DNA of 40,362 bases from Anaerolinea sp. (GTDB taxonomy: Bacteria; Chloroflexota; Anaerolineae; Anaerolineales; Villigracilaceae): NCBI GenBank assembly GCA_020720965.1, contig DYNS01000001.1:1-40362 (forward strand). The letters are read 5' to 3'. The notes under the pieces are model-generated. The model saw only the letters and a program-made list of their open reading frames with translations. It made no database searches and was not told the DNA's origin. This document shows, piece by piece, positions 32,283 to 39,238 of the stretch; the stretch's first letter is position 1; each line of letters begins with the position of its first letter. The position numbers and the translations under genes are program-made.

Positions 32283-34469
32283 ATGGATTTTCTGGAAAAA
32301 CTCAACCCTGCACAAAAACAATCTGTCACCGCCGGGGAGGGGGGCATTCTCGTTTTGGCGGGACCCGGCTCCGGCAAAACCCGCGTGCTAACTCAGCGGG
32401 TTGCCTACCTCATCGGCTACTTGGGCGTGCGCCCTTATCAAATGCTGGCTGTCACCTTCACCAACAAAGCCGCGAGAGAGATGGAACACCGCGTTCAACA
32501 ACTGTTGGGGGAAGAAATGACGCGGGGGCTGCTCCTCGGCACTTTTCACTCCACCTGCGCCCGCATCCTGCGCCGGGAATCCGAGCGGTTGCCCGTCTCC
32601 AACGAGTTTGTCATCTTCGATGCCGATGACCAGCAAAAAATTGTCAAAAACGCCCTCAAAGAACTCAACCTCAGCGATAAACAATACCGCCCTCCCCTCA
32701 TTCATGCCGCCATTAGCCGCGCTAAAAACGAACTGATAGAACCGGCAAATTACCCGGTTGTCACCTATCAGGATGAAGCCATCAAACGCATTTACGAGGT
32801 CTATCAGCGTCTTTTACGTGCATCCAACGGCGTAGATTTTGACGACCTGCTCCTGCTTACCACCCAACTGCTGGAACAGCACCCCACCGTGCGCGAGAAA
32901 TATGCCAGCCGCTTTCATCACGTCCTGGTGGATGAATTTCAGGACACCAACATTGCCCAATACACCCTGCTCAAGCACCTCGCCTCGGCGCATGGCAACC
33001 TTTTTGTGGTCGGCGACCCAGACCAAAGCGTGTACGGTTGGCGCGGGGCAGACTATCGCAACGTGCAGCGCTTCGAGCGGGATTTTCCCTCCGCCCAGGT
33101 CATTTTGCTGGAACAAAATTATCGCTCCCGCCAAATGATTTTAGATGCAGCAATGGCGGTGATAGATAAAGCCCCAGGGCGGCGCAAAAAGAAATTGTTC
33201 AGCGACCGGGGACAGGGGGAGAAAATCACCTTTTACGAAGCCCTGGATGACTACGCCGAAGCCAGTTTTGTGGTGGATACCATTGCTCAACTCGTGGCAT
33301 CCCGTCAGTTTGAGCCCGGCGACTGTGCCGTCATGTATCGCACCAACGCCCAAAGCCGCCTGCTGGAAGAAGCCTTTCTGGCAGCCCGCCTGCCATACCG
33401 CCTGGTGGGCGCACAACGCTTTTATGGCAGGCGAGAAGTAAAAGATGTCATTGCCTACCTGCGCCTTGTTCAAAACCCGGAAGATGAAATCTCCCTGGAG
33501 CGTATCATCAACGTCCCGGCGCGGGGCGTGGGCGAGAAAACCCTCCTCACCCTGAGACAGGCTGCCAGAGTGGCAGGCGCCTCCACCGGTTCCGCGCTGA
33601 TGGATTTGGCGCGAGGCTCCAACTCGCCTTACTGGGGCAACTTCACCGGGCGCGCCGCCCTCGCCCTGGCAGATTTTGGCATTCACCTGGCAAACTGGCG
33701 CAGTCTGCTCGCCACCGCAACCGTACCGGAACTTTTTGACCAGGTTCTAAAAGACGCAAAATATCTCGAATCGCTGGACGATGGCACCGAAGAAGGCAAA
33801 GACCGCCTGGACAACGTAAAAGAACTGCGCCGCCTGGCGGAAGAATATGCCACCCGCACCCTGGCAGAATTTTTGGAAAACGTAGCCCTGGTTGCCGACC
33901 AGGACACCATCACCGAAGGTAACGTGCCAACCCTGCTCACCATGCACGCCGCCAAAGGGCTGGAATTTGGCGTGGTTTTCATCACCGGGTTAGATGACGG
34001 CGTTATCCCGCATAGCCGCTCTTTTGATAGCCGCGAGCAAATGGAAGAAGAACGCCGTCTTTTTTATGTGGGCATCACCCGTGCGAAAGAAAGGCTATAC
34101 CTGCTCCGCGCCATGCGCCGGGGCGGGCGCGGGTACGCCGAAGAAACGATAGAATCCCGTTTCCTGGAGGATATTCCCGTCGAGTTCCTTCAGGGCAGAG
34201 GGCGCGCCGGGCGCAGTTCCCGCACCTTTCACCGTAGCATGTCCCAAACCTGGTCTTCTGCCCCCGCTGCACCTGCCGCCCCTCCGCCTGTCCCCGCCTC
34301 GCAGCAATACCGTCCCGGCATGAGGGTGAAGCACGCCCTTTGGGCGGAAGGGATTGTGATAGAAAGCCGCCTGCAAGACGGAGAAGAAATTGTGGAGATA
34401 GCCTTTGCCTCGGTTGGCACCAAACGAGTGATGGCAAGCCTGGCAAAGTTGGAGATTCTCACCCATTAG
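32283..34469 (+). CDS. pcrA: ATP-dependent DNA helicase PcrA/UvrD
   Basis: A 728-residue superfamily 1A 3'-5' helicase of DNA repair and rolling-circle replication. The Walker A AGPGSGKT is at 26-33, motif II DEFQD at about 217-221, motif III with GDPDQSVYGWRGAD, motif IV LEQNYRS, motif V TMHAAKGLEF and motif VI VGITRAKERLYLL. After an Ala/Pro linker (about 657-676) the C-terminus is the Tudor-like domain (PGMRVKHALWAEGIV) that in PcrA contacts RNA polymerase. A nucleotidyltransferase gene follows 32 bases after the stop. Confidence 0.95.
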   Translation: MDFLEKLNPAQKQSVTAGEGGILVLAGPGSGKTRVLTQRVAYLIGYLGVRPYQMLAVTFTNKAAREMEHRVQQLLGEEMTRGLLLGTFHSTCARILRRESERLPVSNEFVIFDADDQQKIVKNALKELNLSDKQYRPPLIHAAISRAKNELIEPANYPVVTYQDEAIKRIYEVYQRLLRASNGVDFDDLLLLTTQLLEQHPTVREKYASRFHHVLVDEFQDTNIAQYTLLKHLASAHGNLFVVGDPDQSVYGWRGADYRNVQRFERDFPSAQVILLEQNYRSRQMILDAAMAVIDKAPGRRKKKLFSDRGQGEKITFYEALDDYAEASFVVDTIAQLVASRQFEPGDCAVMYRTNAQSRLLEEAFLAARLPYRLVGAQRFYGRREVKDVIAYLRLVQNPEDEISLERIINVPARGVGEKTLLTLRQAARVAGASTGSALMDLARGSNSPYWGNFTGRAALALADFGIHLANWRSLLATATVPELFDQVLKDAKYLESLDDGTEEGKDRLDNVKELRRLAEEYATRTLAEFLENVALVADQDTITEGNVPTLLTMHAAKGLEFGVVFITGLDDGVIPHSRSFDSREQMEEERRLFYVGITRAKERLYLLRAMRRGGRGYAEETIESRFLEDIPVEFLQGRGRAGRSSRTFHRSMSQTWSSAPAAPAAPPPVPASQQYRPGMRVKHALWAEGIVIESRLQDGEEIVEIAFASVGTKRVMASLAKLEILTH

Positions 34470-34501
34470 GCGCAGAACGCGCCACCCATCAGGAGGCACA
34501 C

Positions 34502-35512
34502 TTGTCCGAAACCTTAAAAATCGTCATCCCCATGGCTGGTTGGGGAACCAGAATGCGCCCGCACACCTGGAGCAAACCCAAGCCCCTCGTCAGCGTTGCC
34601 GGGAAACCCTCCTTTGACCATCTGTTGGATATGTTCCGCAGCGTGCCAGACCCCAAAAACACGGAATACATCTTCATCATCGGCTCCTTCCTCGGCGAAC
34701 AAATCCCCGTCTATGTGAGCAAACACTACCCGGAGATTAAAGCCCACTACGTCACCCAGGAAGAAATGCGCGGGCAGAGCCACGCCCTATGGCTTGCCCG
34801 CCACCATTTGCAGGGTCCCACCATCATGGTCTTCTCCGATACCCTGCTGGAAACCGACTTCTCCTTCTTGGCGCAAGAACCCGCCGATGGCGTTGCCTGG
34901 GTCAAAGCCGTGCCAGACCCGCGCCGCTTTGGTGTGGCGGAAGTGAAAGAAGGGCGCATCTCCCGCCTGATAGAAAAACCCCAAACCATGGAAAACAATC
35001 TCGCCCTGGTCGGCTGCTATTACTTCAAACGTGGCGAAGACCTGGTGAGAGCGATTAACGAACAAATGAAGCGAGGCATCGCCCTCAAGGGCGAATACTT
35101 CCTGGCGGATGCCATCAACATCATGTTAGATTACGGTGCAGAAATGCGTACCCAAAACGTGGATGTCTGGCTGGATACTGGAACCATCGAAGCCACCCTG
35201 GAAACCAATACCTACATGCTCGAGCACGGGCGGGATAACTCTTCCGAAGTGGCAAACTTGCCAGGTGTCACCATCATCCCCCCGGTCTTCATTCACCCCA
35301 CCGCAAGGGTGGAAAACTCCGTCATCGGTCCTCACGTCTCCGTCAGTGCAGATTGCGAAGTGGGCAACTGCGTACTGCGAAACAGTATCCTGGATGATGG
35401 CGCCGCCGTGAACGACTCGGTTTTGGATGGCTCTTTCATTGGCAGGCAGGCGCGGGTTAAAGGACGCGCCGCCGCCGTAAACATTGGCGATAATTCCAGT
35501 ATTCAACTATAA
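34502..35512 (+). CDS. Sugar-phosphate nucleotidyltransferase with left-handed beta-helix
   Basis: A 336-residue protein that should join a sugar-1-phosphate to a nucleotide. The N-terminal domain has GWGTRMRPHTWSKPKPLV (13-30), the family's activating loop with its Lys, and FSDTL in place of the usual GD motif (D113). From about residue 255 hexapeptide repeats (PPVFIHPTARVENSVIGPHV) form a left-handed beta-helix, as in long glucose-1-phosphate thymidylyltransferases. I use TTG 34502-34504 because AGGAGG stands five bases upstream; the upstream ATG at 34340 lies inside pcrA. The nucleotide and sugar cannot be told from the sequence. An aminotransferase gene follows after nine bases. Confidence 0.85.
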   Translation: MSETLKIVIPMAGWGTRMRPHTWSKPKPLVSVAGKPSFDHLLDMFRSVPDPKNTEYIFIIGSFLGEQIPVYVSKHYPEIKAHYVTQEEMRGQSHALWLARHHLQGPTIMVFSDTLLETDFSFLAQEPADGVAWVKAVPDPRRFGVAEVKEGRISRLIEKPQTMENNLALVGCYYFKRGEDLVRAINEQMKRGIALKGEYFLADAINIMLDYGAEMRTQNVDVWLDTGTIEATLETNTYMLEHGRDNSSEVANLPGVTIIPPVFIHPTARVENSVIGPHVSVSADCEVGNCVLRNSILDDGAAVNDSVLDGSFIGRQARVKGRAAAVNIGDNSSIQL

Positions 35513-35521
35513 GGAGCAGGC

Positions 35522-36688
35522 ATGGATAGTACCAAACACCTTTCCCGCCGGGTAGTCGGGCTAAAACCCTCCGGCATTCGCAAGTTTTTCGACATCGCCG
35601 CCACCATGAAGGATGTCATCTCCCTCGGCATTGGCGAACCAGATTTCACCACCCCTCAACCCATTTTGGAAGCGGGCGTGCGTTCTTTGCAAGCCGGAGA
35701 AACCCACTACACCTCCAACTCTGGTAAATTGCAACTGCGCCAGGGCATTGCCCAAAACCTGCAAAACCGCTACGGGGTGCAATACGACCCCGTAACCGAA
35801 ATCATCGCCACTGTTGGCGTTTCCGAAGCCCTCTACCTCACCTTTGTCGCCCTGCTAGACCCCGGCGATGAAGTCATCATTCCCACCCCCTGCTTTGTCT
35901 CCTACCAGGCGGAAGTTTACCTTGCCGGCGGCGTGCCGGTGGAAATTCCCAGCCGGATGGAAAACAACTTTCAGGTAGACCCGGAAGAAATTCGCAAGCA
36001 CATCACCCCACGCACCAAAGTCATCTTCATTGGCTACCCCAGCAACCCCACCGGCGCAGTTGCCGAGCGCGAAACCCTGCTGGAAATTGCCAAAATCGCC
36101 ATCGAACACGACCTGATGGTCGTCTCGGATGAAATTTACGACCGTCTTGTGTACGGCTTCGAGCATATCTGCTTCCCCTCCCTCGGAGAAGAAATCAAAC
36201 AGCGCACCGTTCTCCTGGGCGGATTTTCCAAAAGCCACGCCATGACGGGTTGGCGCATTGGGTACGCCGCCGCCCCTGCCGAAATCATTGCCGGGCTGGT
36301 TCGCATTCACCAGTACACCATCATGTCCGCCCCCACCACCGCCCAAGATGCCGCCCTGGAAGCCCTGCGCTGGGACAACTACGTGGATGAGATGGTGACA
36401 GAATATGACCGCCGCCGCAAACTGATTGTAAACGGGCTAAACCGCCTGGGGCTAACCACCTTCGAGCCTCGCGGCGCCTTCTACGCCTTCCCCAAAATCA
36501 CCGCCAGCGGCATGGACGATGAAGCCTTCGCCGAAGCCCTCCTCCACGAGGAGCATGTCGCCGTTGTGCCGGGCAGCGCCTTCGGCGCCGGGGGTGAGGG
36601 ATTTGTGCGTTGCTCTTACGCCACCTCCTACGAAAAAATAGAAGAAGCCCTACGCCGCATGGAAAAATTTATGGAGCGACACGGCTAG
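35522..36688 (+). CDS. Class I/II aminotransferase, aspartate aminotransferase-like
   Basis: A 388-residue fold-type I PLP enzyme. LGIGEPDFTTPQPI, GETHYTSNSGKLQLR, YPSNPTGAVA and the PLP lysine K237 in GGFSKSHAMTGWRIGY place it in the aspartate/aromatic aminotransferase group (class I gamma). The C-terminal FVRCSYATSYE holds the Arg for the substrate carboxylate. AAGGAG lies six bases before the ATG. The substrate is uncertain. A bidirectional terminator follows. Confidence 0.92.
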   Translation: MDSTKHLSRRVVGLKPSGIRKFFDIAATMKDVISLGIGEPDFTTPQPILEAGVRSLQAGETHYTSNSGKLQLRQGIAQNLQNRYGVQYDPVTEIIATVGVSEALYLTFVALLDPGDEVIIPTPCFVSYQAEVYLAGGVPVEIPSRMENNFQVDPEEIRKHITPRTKVIFIGYPSNPTGAVAERETLLEIAKIAIEHDLMVVSDEIYDRLVYGFEHICFPSLGEEIKQRTVLLGGFSKSHAMTGWRIGYAAAPAEIIAGLVRIHQYTIMSAPTTAQDAALEALRWDNYVDEMVTEYDRRRKLIVNGLNRLGLTTFEPRGAFYAFPKITASGMDDEAFAEALLHEEHVAVVPGSAFGAGGEGFVRCSYATSYEKIEEALRRMEKFMERHG

Positions 36689-36695
36689 ACAACAA

Positions 36696-36723
36696 AAAAG
36701 AGCAGGGGCAACCCTGCTCTTTT
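36696..36723. terminator. Bidirectional terminator between the aminotransferase and deaD
   Basis: AAAAGAGCAGGG (36696-36707) pairs with CCCTGCTCTTTT (36712-36723) in a perfect 12-bp stem with the loop GCAA. T runs are present on both strands, suiting the two convergent genes. Confidence 0.9.
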
Positions 36724-36729
36724 CATTCA

Positions 36730-38463
36730 TCAAGCCCGTTCCACCACAAAATCCTGTTTGCGAATGCTGTACCCACCCGCTTTGGCAAGTACCTTGCCCA
36801 CCAATTCGGCAGGCACATCCAACAGGGTGTGATGGTCTTCAATGTAAATTTTACCAATCACCGCGCCGGGGATGTCGGCATGGTAGGCAATCGCGCCCAC
36901 CACATCGCCGGGGCGAATACCATGCGCCCGCCCCATATTCATCGTCAGGCGCACCATGCCGTCCTCGTGCGAGGCGGCGGCAAAATCATTGCGCTTAAAA
37001 CTATCTCTGCGCTGCGGCTGCGGGCGGGAAGTGGGAAATTCGCGTTCCGCTCCGCGCTTTTCGCCGCCAAAGGGGCGTTCCCGGCGTTCCGGGCGGGCAC
37101 CGCCGCGCATCTTCTCACCCCGAAAGCGATTCTGTTCAAAATCCATCACCTCGCTGACGGCGGCAACCGGGCGCTGCTTTTCATCCGAGCGGGCAATCTT
37201 CAGGGCAATGGCGGCAAGTTCCAGCGGGTCCACCCCGTTTGCCACCATCTTCTCCACAATGGCGCGTTCCGCTTTGCTGCGTCCGCGCTGAATCCAGACA
37301 TTAATCTTGTTGATGAGTTCTTCCTCGCGCCGGGCAAGGATTTCTTCGGCGCTGGGCAGGGGCGCAAGGTTGAGTTTAGTACGGGCAAAGCGTTCAATCT
37401 CGCGCAGGCGGCGTTTTTCAAACGGAGTCACCAGGCTGATGGCGATGCCGGTTTTACCTGCCCGCCCGGTGCGCCCAATCCGGTGAACGTACACTTCCGC
37501 GTCATCCGGCACATCGTAGTTGAAGACGTGCGAGATGCCGTCAATATCCAAGCCGCGTGCGGCGACATCGGTGGCGACCAGAACCTTAATCTGTCCGGCG
37601 CGAAAGCGGTTAAGGGTGCGCTCGCGGGCTTCCTGCGCCAGGTCGCCGTTAAGCGCCTCGGAGGGAAATCCGCGGGTTGCCAGTTCGTTTGCCAGTTCGC
37701 CGGTTCCCGCACGGGTGCGGACGAAGATGAGGGCGGAGGTAATCGGCTCCACTTCAAACAGGCGGGTGAGGGCGGCAGTTTTGTCTTTTTCGTTCACCAG
37801 GTAGTAACGTTGCTCAATGGCAGCAACCGTTACTTGCTCGCGTTGAATGGACACCGATTGGGGGGCGTGCATATATTTATCTGCCAGGCGGCGAATCTCC
37901 GCAGGCATGGTGGCGGAGAAGAGGGCGGTTTGGCGCTCGGCGGGGGTTGCGGCGAGAATGGCTTCAATGTCCTCGATGAAGCCCATGCTGAGCATTTCAT
38001 CGGCTTCATCCAGCACAACGGTACGGATTTCGCTGAGGTCTAAGATACCCCGGTTGAGCATATCCAGCAGCCGACCAGGGGTGCCAACGACTACATCCAC
38101 CCCGCGCCGCAGTTGGGAAATTTGGCGGGCATAAGCAGAGCCGCCATAAATGGCAAGCACCTGCGCGTTGCAAAACTGCCCTAGCGAGGTCATTGCCTCA
38201 GCGACTTGCAGAGCCAGCTCGCGGGTGGGAGCCATGACGAGGGCTTGCGGGGCGCGTTTTCCGTTTTCTAATTTGTGTAAAATGGGGAGGGCGAAGGCGG
38301 CGGTTTTGCCAGTTCCGGTCTGTGCCTGACCAATGACATCTACACCGGTCAGCATCAGCGGAATCATCCCGGCCTGAATGGGGGTCGGCTCGACGTAGCC
38401 GAGCGCGGTAATTGCCTGTGCCAGTTCGGAGCGCAGGTTAAGTGCGGAAAATTCGGTTGTCAT
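36730..38463 (-). CDS. deaD: DEAD-box ATP-dependent RNA helicase
   Basis: A 577-residue RNA helicase of the DeaD/CsdA type, which unwinds structured RNA in ribosome assembly and mRNA decay, often at low temperature. Q30 marks the Q motif, AQTGTGKT is at 47-54, DEAD at 152-155, SAT at 183-185 and HRIGRTGRAGK near 335. After an Arg/Glu/Gly-rich linker (about 440-500) the C-terminus is the DbpA-type RNA-binding domain (VGAIAYHADIPGAVIGKI). AAGGA lies six bases before the ATG. A structured leader of about 240 bases precedes it, as in cold-regulated helicase genes. Whether it is DeaD or a paralogue (CshA type) is not certain. Confidence 0.92.
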   Translation of the reverse strand: MTTEFSALNLRSELAQAITALGYVEPTPIQAGMIPLMLTGVDVIGQAQTGTGKTAAFALPILHKLENGKRAPQALVMAPTRELALQVAEAMTSLGQFCNAQVLAIYGGSAYARQISQLRRGVDVVVGTPGRLLDMLNRGILDLSEIRTVVLDEADEMLSMGFIEDIEAILAATPAERQTALFSATMPAEIRRLADKYMHAPQSVSIQREQVTVAAIEQRYYLVNEKDKTAALTRLFEVEPITSALIFVRTRAGTGELANELATRGFPSEALNGDLAQEARERTLNRFRAGQIKVLVATDVAARGLDIDGISHVFNYDVPDDAEVYVHRIGRTGRAGKTGIAISLVTPFEKRRLREIERFARTKLNLAPLPSAEEILARREEELINKINVWIQRGRSKAERAIVEKMVANGVDPLELAAIALKIARSDEKQRPVAAVSEVMDFEQNRFRGEKMRGGARPERRERPFGGEKRGAEREFPTSRPQPQRRDSFKRNDFAAASHEDGMVRLTMNMGRAHGIRPGDVVGAIAYHADIPGAVIGKIYIEDHHTLLDVPAELVGKVLAKAGGYSIRKQDFVVERA

Positions 38464-38703
38464 ACAAAATCCTTGTTTTCAAAATTCGGCAGGCTTGCGG
38501 TTCTTGGACGACTTGTAAACCAGCCGCCCGCCGGTGAAAAGACTTTGTTTTGACAACCCCGCACTTACAAGCGGCTCTTGCGAGCCGGGTCCCAAGCGCA
38601 TAGGATTTCTCTTATGCAACAAAAATGCCCGTCTTTCGTGCGGCGGGCAATCATTTGGAGGTCTCAAAACAATGTCCCAAGCGTTCGCGTTTGTGCAACG
38701 CGG
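38464..38703 (-). promoter_or_regulatory. Long structured 5' leader of deaD with attenuator-like hairpin
   Basis: No supported gene lies here. On the minus strand, from the 5' end: a hairpin CGCGTT/AACGCG (38686-38702); TGCCCG/CGGGCA (38626-38649) followed at once by TTTTT (38621-38625), which looks like an intrinsic terminator; GCATA/TATGC (38598-38617); and CGGCTC/GAGCCG (38572-38587). GCGGCT (38571-38576) can pair instead with AGCCGC (38522-38527), and TTACAAG (38565-38571) with CTTGTAA (38512-38518), so two folds exclude each other. A 40-codon frame from the ATG at 38601 to 38479 could be a leader peptide; its start has only a weak AGAG. Confidence 0.5.
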
Positions 38704-38709
38704 CGCGAG

Positions 38710-38720
38710 ATTGTATCACA
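38710..38720 (-). promoter_or_regulatory. Extended -10 promoter of deaD
   Basis: TGTGATACAAT on the minus strand has a TG extension and the -10 TACAAT (38710-38715). Start predicted near 38703. No good -35 is seen. The region 38721-38859 between it and the next gene holds one hairpin and nothing else I recognise. Confidence 0.4.
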
Positions 38721-38774
38721 ACCCGGCGAAAGGCGTGAGGGCAATTTGGGAAGAGATGCTTATTAAATGGCATA

Positions 38775-38793
38775 CTCCCGCCAGGGGCGGGAG
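38775..38793 (-). terminator. Possible terminator of the Cys-rich gene
   Basis: CTCCCGCC (38775-38782) pairs with GGCGGGAG (38786-38793), an 8-bp stem with a three-base loop, 67 bases after the Cys-rich gene. There is no immediate T run, so termination would be weak. Confidence 0.4.
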
Positions 38794-38859
38794 CAGCCAA
38801 GACCAACTCAGAGGGAGGAGAGAGTTTTCTACGCAGACGACATGCGCGTCATCTGGTAT

Positions 38860-39075
38860 TTACAGGGGGGAATGGTTGGGGTTTGTGCCGCACCAGGCGC
38901 AGGTGGGCTTATCCAACAGGTTGCATTCCTCGGCGTTGGAACAGCGCCGCGCGGCAACCCGGGGAGAATCGGGTAAAAAATCTACCGGGTAAATAACTTC
39001 GGTTTCAAAGGCAACTTCTTGCCCGGCATGGTCGCAATACTGAACTTTGGTCACTTCCCATTGTTTTTGAGCCAT
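38860..39075 (-). CDS. Small Cys-rich protein, possible zinc or metal binder
   Basis: A 71-residue soluble protein beginning MAQKQWEVTKVQYCDHAG. Six possible ligands are present: C14, H16, C45, C51, C59 and C62 (the last pair as CAWC), a pattern that could hold one zinc ion or a small cluster. GGAGG lies seven bases before the ATG at 39073-39075; a longer frame to 39201 would cross the promoter region and is rejected. A CRP-like palindrome sits at about -42 of the predicted start of transcription. I do not recognise the family, and the function is unknown. Confidence 0.75.
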   Translation of the reverse strand: MAQKQWEVTKVQYCDHAGQEVAFETEVIYPVDFLPDSPRVAARRCSNAEECNLLDKPTCAWCGTNPNHSPL

Positions 39076-39101
39076 AAGAGTACCTCCATGTGAATGAGGT
39101 G

Positions 39102-39107
39102 AGTGTA
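39102..39107 (-). promoter_or_regulatory. -10 element of the Cys-rich gene
   Basis: TACACT on the minus strand, giving a start of transcription near 39095 and a leader of about 20 bases. The -35 region (TGGCAG) is poor, as expected for an activator-dependent promoter. Confidence 0.45.
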
Positions 39108-39130
39108 CCCGTCTGTCTCTTGTCCTGCCA

Positions 39131-39144
39131 GTGACAGCCGTCAC
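39131..39144. promoter_or_regulatory. CRP/FNR-family-like binding site
   Basis: GTGACAGCCGTCAC fits the core GTGA-N6-TCAC of CRP-type sites and is nearly a perfect palindrome. Its centre (39137.5) lies at about -42 of the predicted start for the Cys-rich gene, a class II activator position, and about 77 bases upstream of the predicted start for the divergent peptidase gene. Confidence 0.5.
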
Positions 39145-39202
39145 CAACCCCGGCGACAAATTGCACATATTGGATGACAAGTGTCCTATTTGTACCAGCA
39201 AG

Positions 39203-39208
39203 TATAAT
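39203..39208 (+). promoter_or_regulatory. -10 element of the S9 peptidase gene
   Basis: A perfect TATAAT, with transcription start near 39215 and a leader of about 24 bases with AGGAGA before the ATG. No -35 at 16-18 bases is convincing; ATGACA (39174-39179) lies 23 bases away, which is too far. Confidence 0.5.
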
Positions 39209-39238
39209 CACCCCATTCTTTTCTCTCAGGAGATTTCT

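Noticed and set aside
34340..34501. ATG start for the sugar nucleotidyltransferase inside pcrA
   Set aside because: The added residues are basic shadow sequence of pcrA, and AGGAGG points to the TTG at 34502.
36610..38043. A 477-codon open frame on the plus strand opposite deaD
   Set aside because: It begins inside the aminotransferase gene and runs antisense to all helicase motifs; it has no family signature.
38534..38992. A plus-strand reading frame of 152 codons in the deaD leader region
   Set aside because: It crosses the leader, two promoters and the Cys-rich gene, has no start context and no recognisable sequence.
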